In this document: in pieces, positions 44,491-58,260 of the stretch
Numbering within the stretch: position 1 is the first letter of the stretch
Layout of the letters: each line of letters starts with the position of its first letter
Source of the DNA: Sphagnum compactum
Lineage: Eukaryota; Bryophyta; Sphagnopsida; Sphagnales
Length of the DNA stretch: 64,000 nucleotides
NCBI GenBank assembly: GCA_965153455.1
Contig: OZ234504.1
Span: forward strand, 1 to 64,000
Direction of reading: 5' to 3'
Program-made: the position numbers and the translations under genes
The notes under the pieces: model-generated
The model's database searches: none
The model's input: only the letters and a program-made list of their open reading frames with translations
Told to the model about the DNA's origin: nothing

Positions 44491-44941
44491 TGTTTTGTTG
44501 TTTTGTTTGTCATGCTGAGATCTCCCAAACCATGGCATCTTCCATCCTAACTTGGTACCATTAGAAAACACTTGATAAGTAACAACCCTAACTTGGTACC
44601 ATTAGAAAGCTCTTGAAAAGTAAGGGTCCACTAAGGTAGTTATGCAATGTTTCCACTTTCCAGCTACAGTTCTTGAACATTGAATAATTTTATAAGTGAT
44701 AAATAAAATAAAATAAAAACTAAAAGTTGCAAGCAAATCGGGGTGCATTCTTACTACCGTTGGAAGGCCCTCAACGAGTAAGATCCATTCTCTCATTGAG
44801 GGGGCATTTCCATGTATATAAGGTACCCTCCAAAATTGTGTAGTAAACCCACTTCTAACATTCTTGTCAATTAAGTAGACATGTACATATACGTAACCCT
44901 CTTCCCCTTGGGAAAAGAAAACAAGGAGTGTGTGTGTGTGA
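44491..44941. other. Spacer of the foldback
   Basis: Contains a direct duplication of cctaacttggtaccattaga (about 44548 and 44587), about 39 bases apart. No gene. Confidence 0.5.
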
Positions 44942-45256
44942 CATTGTGGCCTTGCCATTTACATTAAAAAGTATCTTAAGAAGGCAAAAGAAGAATTATT
45001 GGAAATACAAATATTTCCCCATGCAAAATTATAATCTTCAAATGAATCCTCTAAAAAGAAACCAAAATCCTTCAAGATGTTATAACTCTATAAACTAATC
45101 TCAAGTTTCAACACAAGCACAAAACATCATCTTTCAATAATCCTCATATAAAAATAGACCTATTATTATTATTACCTAGGGGCCAAAATCCCTTAAGCTA
45201 CTAGACTCTATAATGAATCTAAACACAATATCATTGCCTTGGTAGGCAAGGCCAAA
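44942..45256 (-). repeat. 310-bp dispersed repeat, copy 3 (inverted)
   Basis: Reverse-complement copy: starts with cattgtggccttgccattta and ends at atcattgccttggtaggcaa. Together with copy 2 it could extrude or transcribe as a hairpin with arms of about 300 bases. Confidence 0.9.
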
Positions 45257-46409
45257 AAGGAAAAAAAAAAGTATCAATTATGGTTTAAGAAAATTTAAGT
45301 TGTGAGCATTGCTTTTTTTTATTGGCGAAAATTCGCCAAGAAGCGAAAACAATTTTTTTGTTTTAAAATCCTTACTGGGGATGATCGCCAATTTGGCTGC
45401 AAAAAAGGAAAATCCAGTGCAACTCGTAACAAAAAGCTTTTTGTGAATTTCATTTTCTGAAGTCGCCAGATTTCGAGGAATTTTTTTTCTAAAATTGTCA
45501 ATTCTAGACAGTAAGTTGCAAGGAGGTGGCTAAAATATAGCAAGATTCTCACATTTTTCCTCCTTTTCCTCTCTGACCTATAGCCAAATTTGGCTAACTC
45601 CTCTTGTGGATCATCGCCAAGTGGCTACATCACAAAATTAAAAATTTAACATTTAAAAATTAAAAATTAAATATTAAAAAAAAATACTCCTGAACTTAAT
45701 GTCGCCATATCCCCAAATAAATCTTCTGTCACCTCGCTCAGGAGTGGAGTGGAGTGCGTGACTGGTGGATGTTGTTGTTGTTGTTGTAGTTGTTGCAGCA
45801 ACAGCGAGGAAGAGAGTCGCCAGGCACTCAAGGAACAAAATTACGCTCTACTAAACAATCCAAGCCTCGCAACTTTCTTTCACCAAGATTGCAGGTCAGT
45901 GTGTAATCTCCTATGATTTCTTCTGATTTTTTATCTTAAAAAAAATATTTTATTTTATTTGTTTTGTGTTTGCAATTGGAATCCTTCGTTTGCTTGCTTG
46001 CTTGCTCAAAGTGGGCATCCCTAGGAAACAAATATAGGTACGCAACTTTTGTTGGAGTTAGATTGGCTCGCCTTTGTCGTGAGTGACCTGATCTCCATTG
46101 CTAGTTGTATAGGTTATTTCTTTCTTTCGCATCCTTTTCGAGAGTTGGCATTTGAAGTCTTGTTTCATATCCAATCTAGTGTGGAAAATACTGAAATTAG
46201 GGGAGTGTGTGTATGTGTGTGTGTTTGTATGGTGGTGGGGGGGGGACTTTGGGTTTTTGTGGACGTGACGGTGATTTTAGCGTAATTTTGGGTGAAGCAT
46301 TTTGGCACAAGAAACCCTAGCTGCGGGAAAGGAGGGTTTTTAGTTTCGTCTCTTGAGTTTTATGAATGCAGTGAAGGTGCTTTTGAAATTTTCATAAATC
46401 GTTGTGGCG
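45257..46409 (+). promoter_or_regulatory. Upstream region and likely 5' leader of the CID gene
   Basis: A palindromic stretch ttggcgaaaattcgccaa lies near 45322, and a block with agccaaatttggct near 45583 is shared with DNA upstream of other genes in the window. From about 45720 the sequence looks like a 5' untranslated exon ending at 45894 (ttgcag|gtcagt donor), with a leader intron up to near the ATG at 46410. A telo-box (aaaccctag) lies at about 46312, a motif common near plant housekeeping promoters. GT-rich microsatellite at about 46205-46235. Confidence 0.45.
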
Positions 46410-49400
46410 ATGGATGCCGCAACGACTAGTGGCGCATTCGCTGGTTCCACTTTAGCCGATAAGCTTCACAAGCTCAATGCCTCGCAACAAAGCATCGAGA
46501 GTATCCACTCTTCGTTTTTTCAGGGTTTATATTATCTGCTTCTTCTTTTGTTTTTTCCTTCTGGTTTAAAGAGTGGAACTACTTTTTGATGGTGTAAAGT
46601 AGTTTGGTGTTTTGACATGAGCAATGAGGTTTTCTGGGCTGCATACTGGCTGTCTAGTTTTTCATGATTTGGGGAACAAACGGATTTTGTTTGCTGATCG
46701 TTTACCTTAAGAAATATGCAAAGCTTTATCACACTGGTGTATATTCCATCGAAAGAAAGCCAAAGAAATTGTGGAGACATGGGGGCAGAAGTTTCATGAG
46801 CCCCCAAGAGAGCAACGTGTGCCTTTCCTGTACCTGGCTAATGACATTCTGCAGAACAGCCGTCGCAAGGGTCTTGAGTGTGTGAACGAGTTCTGGACTG
46901 TGCTTCCTGCATTGCTGCAAGAGGTGGTTGATATTGGAGATGAGGGTGTTCGCAGTGCTGCCTTTCGTCTGGTATGGAACAATGTTGCTTTTCAATCTGG
47001 TGCACGATGGTTAGTCTGGTAGAAGTTTGACTTCACATCTGGTAGAGAGCTATAAACAAGAGTAGATCCAAACCAGGGATGCTGGGAAAATGGATGGAAG
47101 TACAGAATGTGCGATTCTTGAGATTTGTTGGAGTGTATACCATGAAGCACACACCAGTAGAATTTTCTGGGTGAAGTATTGGTTTTAAATATTTTCAGAA
47201 GAAACAAGCTTGGTTCAACACTTGAACTTCCAGTGACCTCAGCTGCATGATTTAGTAATGCTCTGCCAGACAAGATTTTTCTTTTAATGGTCCCAAATGC
47301 TGGCATCTGTAGGTGGACATTTGGGAGGAAAGGAAAGTTTTTGGATCCAATGTGCGAAATCTCCGGGAGGAGCTGCTTGGAAAAGGGTCCCTTCCTCCTG
47401 CAAAGGATGTGAAACATTCTTCTCTGCCTCCTTATGTGAGTGATAACCAGCTTGTAGGTTGATGGAGATGGTGATGGAGAATCAAGCATTGTGTCAGAAG
47501 GCAGGAGTTGTAGAAACTGCTTACAAAAGCATACTGGAAGAGTGATGTTGAACTTCTGCAACATCCTGGTTGATGCTGATCATCTCTTTGTATCCTGTTG
47601 TTTTGGCAAGGTATTTGAAGGAGGCATACTGGAAAGAGTTGCAAGGTCATACCAAGCAGTTCAGGACAATGCAGCAGAAGAGGATGCAGCGCTGGCAGAT
47701 TGTAATGCAGCTATTACTCGTGTTGAAAGCCTGCAGAAGAAAGCTGAAAATCACACAGGCAAGGGTAGCCCTAGTTACTATGATGTCTGCTATTGGATAA
47801 AGTAGTCAGCCATTCAATCCATATGGTGAATGAGTCTGCTGTTCAATGATTTTGAGTAATGAGTGTTGTGACCAGTCAATGCATCACCTTTGAGCGGTTT
47901 CCTGAGGTCATAATACAGAGGTTTTGTTCAGATGGTTGTGTAATGGATTGGACCAAGATTATGGGCAGATTATTGTATACAATCTACACCCACTGTTTGA
48001 AACTGATGAAGTTAGTGAGGAGTCGTGGTAGCTCATCACTGCTATTCATGATGAAGGTGATTGTCTGACACTTTGTGAGTGACGCTCATATCACAGCACT
48101 CATTTGTGTAGTGCTAGTTTGGGTTTCTTTTGGAACTAACAGAAAAATCACCTTCAAAGTGTTGTTGTTGAGTTGCTCTGCAATCTCATGTCAATGTTTT
48201 CACTGGCTTTTGTTACTTCATTCAATATTTCTATCACTTATGTTTTTACATATCCAATGCTACAATTTGTCTGTCAACTAGCATCTTGGTTCAGCTTGTA
48301 CCTCAAAGTGCTCATAATTGCAACATGAGGTTGTTGGGTTTACCTAGGATCCGCAAATTTATCTGCAAAGTTTGTTTGAAGCTTTGCCAACTGGATCAGT
48401 AACTTGACCTTCGAAGATCTGCATGGACTGTACAGGGGAAGTACAAGAATCAATAGCAGAGGAGTTGCTTGCACAACAGGTGGTCATGGCACAGTGCATA
48501 GAGCAGCTGGAAGCATGTGAGATGGGTCATCACATGCTTGTTTCCCACCTCAGGGATGCTCTTCATGAACAGGTGTGCTTGGAAACTCTGATGTTGGAGT
48601 GAGGATTTTTCCAGGGACATGCTATACAGATTATGTGTTATTGTTCTTGATTGAAACCATCCTTCTCATGGATCACTCAGGACTTAGGTTTTGTGCTGTA
48701 CCATATCTTCAATGATGTATGCTAGTGACTGTCTACAATAGAATCACCTATGGACCACACTTGGCTTCTGAAGTAGTTGATCTGTAGAATCTACCAGTGT
48801 ATAGTTGATACTCAATGGTCATCAGGGAGGGTTGGCATCTAGCCTGCTGCAAGACAGACATGGTGAAAAGTAAAGCTAAGCAATGCACTTGGACATAGAA
48901 CTGACAGTAGCATTGTTTTCTTTTTGCAGGAAAGCAAGCTGGAGCAGATACGAACTCAGCTTCAGGTTTCTAGTGTTATCTCTTGTACTCTGCACTTCCA
49001 TCAGAGGGTGTTTTCTACTCACAGTTGCTGAACTGTAGTAGCAGCAGAGATTTTTGTGATGATGATCACATCATATGCCTCTTGTGTGTTTTGAATGCAT
49101 GCATTGAGCCTGCTAGTCATGTTTGAACCATAACAGTAGTGGGCTTGTTCCTGAAAGACATTTCCTTCCATGTCTGGTCACAGATAGCCCAAGCACAGCT
49201 GGAGCAGGCTGGAAGTGTGCAACAGCATTTGATGAATGGGAGTCCAAGCCTTGCAGATGCAATTGGTGCCCCTAGTGAAGCTACAGTTCTCTCCAGGGAT
49301 GAGTCACGGTACTGGCACCATGAGAAACAGTCTACAAGGAGCAAGGACAATGGGAACCAAGTGGTGATCTCAGGCCTGTCCATGCCATTGAGCACTGTTG

Positions 49401-49927
49401 CAGAAAGCAATTCACAACCAGAGTATGCAGACAAGAGCAATTTTCAGACATCAGCAGCCACAATAGCAGCAGAGGTAGCAGCAAAGTTAGCAGCAAGTTC
49501 ATCATCAGCAGCTATGCTCACCTCTGTCTTGTCATCACTGGCAGCAGAAGAAGCAGGTGGTGGGCCACGATCACCAAGCTATGATGTCAATGAAGGTCAA
49601 CCTATGGAGAAGAGGGCACGTCTGGATGGAAGGCTTGATGCTCTACATAATCCTGATACATCTTATGCACAGCATCAACTGTCACAACCTACATCTCAGT
49701 ATTCAGGTTCTCCGATGTTGTTGCCCTTGCCATATGCCTATCAATCAGCACTACCTCCACCTCCTCCTATGCAGTCCCACATGATGATAGGTCACCACAT
49801 GGCAGTGCCACCTCAACCTGTGCCTCCAGGTTATGGGGCCCATTATCAGCCTTTGCCACCATCTAGGACACAGTTCTATAGCCAGCCTCCTTTACCTTCT
49901 CCACCTGCACCAGCTCCCAGGCAATGA
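46410..49927 (+). CDS. CID-domain protein (RPRD/Rtt103-like), seven exons
   Basis: Proteins of this group bind the phosphorylated C-terminal tail of RNA polymerase II through a CID domain and act in transcription termination and CTD dephosphorylation in the nucleus. Model: join of 46410-46500, 46724-46971, 47313-47435, 47611-47764, 48436-48572, 48930-48965 and 49184-49927, total 510 residues, all GT-AG and in phase. Domains: CID at about 13-150 (SIETLSHWCIFHRKKAK across exons 1-2; RVPFLYLANDILQNSRRKGL; VDIWEERKVFGSNVRNL), then coiled-coil segments in exons 4-6 (AQQVVMAQCIEQLEA; ESKLEQIRTQLQ). The last exon is alanine-rich and then proline/glutamine-rich (PPPPPMQSHMMIGHH) and ends TGA 49925-49927. 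A second in-phase donor at 47454 could extend exon 3 by six codons. The frame is intact throughout, so this is a functional gene in all likelihood. Confidence 0.92.
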
Positions 49928-51074
49928 AAATGTTCATTCATTTGCCTGTCTTAAATCGCCTTGTGTCTATTCCTTCTCGTGGCAATGAACTTGCAATTCA
50001 TCATTTTTGGGGAGGATTAGATTCACATGTGGCCATGTCCCGTGTTCAGTGACTTTTGTACATGCTTCTTAAACACCTTTGATGCTACTGGAGGGTTCTG
50101 CAGGCACTGTACAGAAGAAACTAGGATGTTGCAGGAGCTCAGGCCTGGTACCTCTGATGCAGACCTCAGTTGAACAAGTTTGCACATGTCCTATTCAACA
50201 TCTGCAAACCTGTTCAACAGATGTGGATTGAACTGATGTCCGATGCACTGTAATGAGAGTCCTGATGTGGATGTATCCTGGCTTGCATTCATGGCTGCAT
50301 TTCTGAAGGTAGACAGAACCTGCAAATTAGTCCCAGAAGTAGCATCATTAAATGAATGGGCATTGACTGCCACTCCACTGCTCTCCAGGTATGCTGGGTT
50401 ATTGAGGGAATGGCTATCACCCTCTCCCACTCCATTAGAGCTTTAGTTTCTTATCGAGCTGTTGCACTTTAGATGATAAATTAAGCTCACCATTTGAGCT
50501 GAGCAATGAATATTTACAAGCAGTAAGAACCTATGAGACTGACCACTATCTGTTCCAAATTGGGCAGAATTTCAAAAATGCACTTGTGAGGCAAAAAATA
50601 CCCCACAAATATTGCATGGTATAATTCAAAAGTAGGCAGAATGTGCAGAGGACAGTGCATGGAATAACCAGAAAAACTCAGCCTGGACTTGGGAGGAAAG
50701 ATGTAACAAGACTATTTAGTCTGTTTAACTCTCAGTGAAGATCACAACAAATGAAGAGGAGACAATAAAAAACAGATGAGAAAAGCTTAACCAACGTGCT
50801 GCTTGTCTGTGGAATTTGACCAAAAAGCAAAAATTTAAAAACAAAAATCTGAAAACAGAGTGATTTTGGAGGATTTCAATTGCAAGAAGTGACAAAGTGC
50901 TATTACCTCACACATTAGTTTTCATTCAATGAAGCTATTCATTGGTTGTCTACTAGCAATCACACTAGATAGAAGCAATCAAGGCAAAAAACATAAGTTT
51001 GGCTTCTGGGGAAGTCAATTAAAAATGTGACATGACACAGAACAGAAGATGAGGAAACATATATTTATCTTCCT
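49928..51074. other. 3' side of the CID gene and intergenic DNA
   Basis: The first several hundred bases are probably 3' untranslated sequence of the CID gene. The remaining DNA holds only chance-sized frames. Confidence 0.4.
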
Positions 51075-51926
51075 CCCAGGGCATGATTTGCCTCATTTGG
51101 TCTTAGTAGGAAAGGAGCTCAATTGTAATACTGGTTGGGATATGGTCATTGAGCTACTACATTCTGTGTGTCTGGTTGCTTGGCACCTTCTGCCCTTGTG
51201 AAATCCATCTCAATGTGTACCAATTTTTCATAGGTTGCCCAATATGCAAGTCTCCTGCAAGAAAGTAGTGGGTAATAGCATCAAATCAGCACATAGAGGA
51301 AGCCAGGGATTGGGAGATTCATAGTTGTTCAATTTTCCAGAGCTCAATTCTCAGGATGACCAAGCAAGCAAGCAGATAATAGCTGCAAATTTTCAGCAGG
51401 TTGCAACAAAAGTTGGGTGATTGAGCTGCTGTGTGCAGTCCACAATCTGAGAACAGTTTGTCACAGCTATGGAAATGGCTATGTTTCTCAGCTGCCTTGG
51501 GTGGCAAGGTTCAACAACATGATTTCCTGCTCCATTAATTATATTTCATTCTTTGCTGCCAAGTCTGTAAGTTGAACCAAGGACTTTGATGCCTTCACTG
51601 CCAGGTAATAGGATGCATAAGAATCCAAAGAGACAAACATGAGCACCACCTTGGACCAGCTTGGTGGAGTAGTCTTAAATATCTCTTATGAGTGGCACTA
51701 CAAAACCTGTCACACAGATCAAGAGATAGTAATGAGTAACTCTTTTCAGTAAGTGAAGTGGTGAGCACACAAATCTCCTGAAAATTTGCACAGAATGCAT
51801 TATTAAAGTTTGCTTTCTACCTGCTTGAAACACCAACCAGCACTTACATTTTTCTGCAATTTCTTTCGTGTGGCAAAACAAACCCATCACCTCCATTCTC
51901 AATTTTCCATCACACCCTACCTAGAA
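51075..51926 (-). repeat. Inverted duplication, right arm (decayed)
   Basis: Read on the minus strand this matches 41839-42810. The frame of the hypothetical protein is broken: LFCHTKEIAEKCKCWLVFQA and MHSVQIFRRFVCSPLHLLKR are still visible, but the following segments lie in different frames with stops. About 120 bases fewer than in the left arm. Confidence 0.87.
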
Positions 51927-54900
51927 GAACCCATCTAACTAATCTACCTAGCATCATCTCTCCTCCTCCTCTTCTTCATGAAGCTACTACACCCCCAAAA
52001 ACAAAGAACCTCCTCCTCTACACCATGGTTAACATCAGCCTTGAATTTGCAGATCATGAAAACACACATTGTGTATACTGGCCAAGCTTAACAACCTTGT
52101 GTGCATAGTGAGTTTTCTTCCTAGCACTTCTGTTAACACTCACCCTATGAACACTCAGATACAGGCAGTTGAACGAGCCCTAGATGCAACCACTGGTACA
52201 ACCAATCCTTGAAATTCTAACAACATGATTTCAAGAACAAAGTGGGCATAAAAATATGCAAAATCAAATAAAAAATTAAAAAATGAATGAAGGACTTACA
52301 ATTTAAAGACCAAGGAGTCTTTGAATTAGTCGGTAAGTAGGCGTCTTTTATTTTTCTTGGAGTAATTCGGAACAAAAAATCTTGATTAGGATAACCAATT
52401 AATCATGAAATGATGTAATTTTTTTTTGGCTTCTCAAAATTATGGGTATTATGTTTTCTTCCATTTGCTTCCAATGCCCGTAACAAATGGCTTCCATTTC
52501 ACCTATGTTCCAAGAGATGTCCCCAATCAACCATTTCTTCTACATTTGTAAAATCTTCCATTATCCTGCGCCAAGCAATCAAAAACAATAAACATCATGG
52601 AACCCTAAACTCATACAATGGAAATGAAATGATTAAAAAACATAATTAAACTAATACCTCTTCAAAAGAAGATGGTCATCTGTGCGATAGCCCAATCATC
52701 AATTGTGACCATTGTAGATGCAAAACCTATCATACCAAATAGACAAACATGTTGTATGTGAACAACTCGTCATGTAATCAGAGATGAACTGCCAATTGCT
52801 GTCGTCTTGAAACTTGATCACACCATTAAAATATCAAATCATTTCCCATTTCATCCACAACTGCAATATCAAAACAACCTTAAAGCAAACACACTTCATC
52901 AAATAAAAATTGAAAAATCAATTTAAAAACAATGTTACTTACATGCTAATCATGCACCTTGGTGTTGAAAGGATCCTTTTGCAACTTGACTTGAGTATTT
53001 GCACAAAAAGATTGTTGCACCATCATGCACAATTTTTGAAGTTCTTCCAAAGTCCACTTTCCTATTATCTCAACCAAATTATTGAAATGTACATGAAATT
53101 TTTTATGAACATTTTTTTAGTTGCATAAAACGTATTGACAATATTACGCTAGTTTTTTAAATACCTTTTTTCATGTCAAATTTATCACTCACCATTTGTC
53201 CTTGCATGAATATACATCCTTCCCAATAATTTTTGCAATTTTCTTTCAATTCTAGCCATGTGCCTCATATAATCTACATACAACGATCTATAAATTATAA
53301 TTATAAAACATGTGATTATAATTAATATTCTTATTTTTTAAAATCATTTGAAATACATTTTTAAAATTCTTACCTTACAAGAGATGTAATCTAATTGTTT
53401 TCCCATTTGTCCAAATGAGTTCGGGCACCAAAATACAATATGTCTTAATGAATTAATCAATTTGGTAAGCACTTTCCTATAAAAGCAGAACCCAAAAAAA
53501 GACCTAAACATCAACAAATAATAATAGTAACAAATAAGAACCAACAAAAGTGACATTTTTTTTTTTTAAAAGTTCACTTTTACGTACAAATCTCTTTCCA
53601 ACACCCTTTATATTCCTTAAGCTTTTGTGAATTGAGGACTTTTGCATGCCCCTCTTCTTCTTCCCAACCTTGCATCTATGAAAAAATCGACAACACCTTA
53701 CTATGTTAAATAACAACTAGGTCAAGTATTTAAAGAAAAAAAAACAAATACTTAAAAAATGGAAAACAAAAGGATGCTAGTTTTTGTTACTTGGATATAA
53801 TTAAGAACAATATTTTTTATTTCCTCATCTTCCTCCTTGGTGAATTTGGTATAAACCAAATTCGCCCTCAAGCTTTGAGTGTTCCAATTGTAATTGGGAT
53901 TTGAAGATCATTCGATTGGCTTTCCTTGTCTATCAATTCTCTTTTCACTTGTTGCTGGAAAAAAAAATTCCAACAATTTAATCAATTTGAGATGTAGTAA
54001 TATAATAATCTTGCCATTGCTATGAATCTAGAACTTCCCAACAAAGCCTATGTTGCTAAAATGACCTCCGGCTGGTAATGAAAATACAAAAGCTCAAATT
54101 AAATATTGTCACCATCTAGTAGAAAATATATGTAATGCTCGAGTCTAAAGGTTTGATAAGCCTTGTCCATAAAACTTAGAAAAATTATTACATGTTAAAT
54201 GGAAGAAATCCCAATCCCAACATTGTAAGCTATGGGATAAGATGATAATATTGTAGGTAGGTTGACAAAGTGGATTGATTTCAAGTTTCTATGAAAAATA
54301 ATGAGTGAAAAGGATGGGGTGAGCTTCCTTGGTCTGAAAATGATCAACAAACCCCCCCTCCCCATAAAAAATTTCATCATTTATTTCATCTTGATGAACT
54401 GATCAAATGGCACTATTTGATCGGTTGTTGGAGTGCCAATAAGCTTTTCAACTATTAGTTGACGCCAATTGATCATAAATCTTGCTTAGTTGTACTATTA
54501 AACAATGTCATTTGTTGTAACTTTTGGTTCACCTTATGAGCACAAGCCATGTTCACACAATTTGAAATAGAAGATTTGATGAAACAAAGTTATCTAACCA
54601 TGTGTGACTTTGAACAATTAAATCTTTCAATCCAAATGCAAGGTATTTTCCACAAAATGCTTAGAAAACACACAATTTTAATTGGACCCTTTGCATTAAA
54701 CACCATTAGCTTTTTGTTATTCCTTTCATAGAAGAAGTTATACAAGGTACTTTAAAAGCTTCCCCCACCTCCATCAGCACAATTACACCATGCACCAACC
54801 TTTGATCTTATAAGGAAGTATGCTCAAGCAATATATATGTGCATTAGTTTTGAACACACTTGCAACCCCATCTAATGAAACTATGAAAGTTTTTCACCTT

Positions 54901-55179
54901 CTCCATCCACTTGATGAAGTTGATCCCCCCTTTTCTTCGATGATTTCCATTATGAGACAGAAGTTATTTTAGATCAAGAAACATTTGTCTTTGCTTTGGT
55001 TCATTCACCACGTTTTTTTTCAAATGGCCCCTTTGGTATGGTGTATGAACTTTTATGAAATTGTTTTGTCCCTGATAATTTTGCAAATGGTTTCAACCTC
55101 TTTTTCGAAATATGTAAGCACATTACTCGAAATCGTGTTCCATTTTCAATATCACTTTTTTTTTTTTGGCATCTAAACT
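51927..55179. other. AT-rich DNA, possibly upstream part of the RT relic
   Basis: No gene supported. Minus-strand frames at 53344-53716 have no family. The frame at about 54549-54731 may be an early part of the reverse-transcriptase element that becomes recognisable from 55180, but I cannot confirm it. Confidence 0.4.
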
Positions 55180-56589
55180 CCTAATGTTGGAGAAACGGTC
55201 TAGAGGTGTACGTCCCATCATGATCAATGAAATGACCTATTGTTTCATTGCTTGCACACTAGTTATTCAATTTAAGGATATTTGTATAGGACATTTTGAT
55301 CCTCATTAATTTGGTGTAACAACTTATGGTAGGTGTGAAACAATGGTTCACAACGTTCAAATGATGTTAAACTTGCACCCCCATTGGGTGGTGTTATAGG
55401 TGGATGTCCTTAACACCTTCAATTTGGTGTCACGATCAACCATTTTTTAGAAGTTATAGTTTTCGCTTAGTTCCTTGAATCAATTTTTCCCATTTTTTCA
55501 ACAATTTTATGCACACCCATCCTCGCTATATATTTTTTAAGCTTCTTGACATGGAGATTTCATAGTCATTTGTCATAATTAAGTACACAACAAGGGGACC
55601 CATTGGGAGGAACATCGTTTATTCTTGTTCATCTTTGCACTCTTTGCCTTATAGTAATAGCCCACCCTACTTGTGTTTTCCATTCCTTGGCAAATGATAC
55701 ACATATAGTTGGTCTTGCATTAGATGTGATTTTTGTTTTTTTTCAATTACATCAAGAATTATCAGCATTATTTCAATGCAACTAATGAAATGTGTAACTT
55801 GGTCTCCATAAGGGTTGGACCACTTTATACATTTCCTCTTAGCTTTCCTACTCCCAATTCATGTTTTTGTATTTTGCTCACATTGGTGGGATCTAGATCA
55901 TTCATTGAATCACTTTTGGTTAAGGCTCTTATGAGGATCTTAAGATGATATTTAATCTCCTTATGCTTATAGATCTTTAGACAGCTTTTACGATGTTATC
56001 ATTATGTTATGCCTAATGTCTTGGTTACTTGTTTCGTACAATGTTTCCATCTCCGAGTATTTTGTAACATTACAATGAGTTTGATACTCATACCATAGTT
56101 ACATTGGAAAAATTACTTGGAGTGGGATCTTTTGGTGGTTTTGTTGGTCACCTAGTTCATCATCAAGCCACTTTTCATATTTTTTTGGGTGGGCTAAGCT
56201 TCCCTTTTATAGTTCGAAGTGTTGCCCCCACATTTTTGGAATGTTGGGCATTAATTGTTTTTGCATTTGTCACTCATTTACAACAAGATGATCACCCTAT
56301 TCTTCTAGATGTAATAACACATGTTTAGACTAACACTTTTTCAAACCAGATGGAATTACGAGATATGTGGGCCCTATTACCCCAAGTTGTCTGCTTTTAG
56401 GTGTTAGGCCCCGCCCTTTGAAAGCCTAATCATGTAATCTTATCCCAAATTGCATGCTTATTTGTCGAATGGCCTACATGAACAAAAGTTTACCTCACTC
56501 CTAGTAAACACTCCTTTAAATATCATGTAAACACATCTTTTGACGCGCTCCTAAGTCCCTTGTTGGACCCACTCGAGGGTCCAACTATG

Positions 56590-57335
56590 TAGAGTTGCAG
56601 AAAGTTGGGACTTGAGGGCCGCTCCCGATTTCCAGCACTAGAAAGGGGTAGAGGGGCGTGCTAGAAGTCCCGGGATTAGACTAGGAAGAGAGACTAGATT
56701 ATCACGCTTGAATCTGCATCCAAAACCAACCACAAGAAGGTTAGTTCGCATTCGGGAACACCCTTGGGTGTTGGGACAAGCCACGGGCACTTTGACACAC
56801 AAGACTCACCACGGCCCGGAATCGGGGGAAGCCACCACCTTCCCCCATATAGTATTCTCTGTAGCTCCCCGCGGGAGCTACATCCGAATGGCTCCTTTTC
56901 CCGGGACTCCCAAGTTGGAGTCTCGAAACTGTCCCGGGTTGGACTCCCGGGACTTTGGACACTCACAACTCCTGGCTCCGAACTCCGATTGGAGTGAGGT
57001 CTGAACCAAAGTTGTAGCTCTCCTCGAGAGCTTTCCAACGCCCTATCACACTCCATCTGCAGACGTCGAGAAGAGGTCGATTCCCGACTTTTTGTGGTCG
57101 GGAGTCAAACTGGCAGTTTGACTCCCGGCCCTTCTTTTGCCCATAACTTGCGCTACAGATGTCCAAATGACCAATGCGAGACCATTTTGGACATCTACAC
57201 TTCAAGACCTTTCCAATGACACCAAGAACACCCCAATCCGAGGTGTTTTGGCCTCTGCTGTCGAACTCTAAACATTCGGGAGTCCCGGAGGACTCCAAGT
57301 CCCCAACTTTGGGAATGTGAGTTTCATCCTCACAC
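56590..57335. mobile_element. GC-rich insertion nested in the RT relic
   Basis: About 745 bases with clearly higher GC than the flanks interrupt the reverse-transcriptase reading frame, which stops near ctatgtag and resumes near ggccaaagtggggttgcgac. It contains many copies of cccgggactcc and ggagtcccg-type words and the phrase gctctcctcgagagctttcc typical of plant LTR regions. A solo LTR is a good guess, but TG...CA ends with a matching target duplication were not found. Confidence 0.45.
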
Positions 57336-58036
57336 TTGGCCAAAGTGGGGTTGCGACATCTTTGGTCATGTGCGAGTCCAAGGGCAAGTGCTTGGTTATT
57401 AATTCATCCTACCACATTTGCATTTCATTTATCCTCAACCCACTTCCTTACAACATTATGCACTCATCTTGGTTTACCGCATCTTATGGTGGCCCATCTT
57501 TCACGATGTCAACATGATCATACTATTGACAATCTAAGTACCCATCTGCTTTGGTGCCTTTGCGAGAGTGAATGTGTAACAATCCATGATACATTTTGAA
57601 ATATTGTTGCAGTTATTATTTTGAAGGATGGAGCACATGTTCAAAAGGAGGTTTCTCACCTTTTCCCTCACCACACCCAATGACAAATGGATGTTTGTCA
57701 TTGTTAACCCAATTCGCATAAATATGATGCAACAAATATTAACAACAACACATGGAACAATGATGATTGCTTAGGAGAAAACATGGTCATACGCTAAATG
57801 AACACCAAGCATTAACTTCATTCCCCTTGTTATCGAAACATATGAGTGTTTTCATTCTTGTTTTGATTCATTTCTTATTGTTTGTGCACATACCACCATT
57901 GCACGTCATCAATGGCCTTTTTTAATCCCCTTGATGTTTGTTTCTTATTATCGACAACACATGTTTATAACCCTACAATGTGTGCAAGCTATAGTGATTC
58001 TACAACAAGTTGCTACGCTTGGTCGAGGTTCTTCTT

Positions 58037-58260
58037 CTCTTCAACACATCATAGCTAGTGCACTTTCATCACTAATTGATTTCCTCATCTCTTCAACACA
58101 TCATAGCTAGTGCACTTCCATCACTAGTTGATTTCCTCATCTCTTCAACACATCATAGCTAGTGCACTTCCATCACTAGTTGATTTCCTCATCTCTTCTG
58201 CACATCATAGCTAATGCACTTCCACACATCATATTTAGTGCACTTTCATCAGTAGCCGAT
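58037..58260. repeat. 52-bp tandem repeat, four copies
   Basis: The unit with tcaacacatcatagctagtg recurs at 58041, 58093 and 58145, with a variant at 58197, a period of 52. It lies on the C-terminal end of the reverse-transcriptase relic (its first copy still reads SLQHIIASALSSL), so part of that coding end has been amplified. It is unrelated in sequence to the 52-bp array at 6235. Confidence 0.9.

Noticed and set aside
56694-57343. Overlapping frames on both strands
   Set aside because: They arise from higher GC in the nested insertion, which lowers stop frequency; no domain seen.
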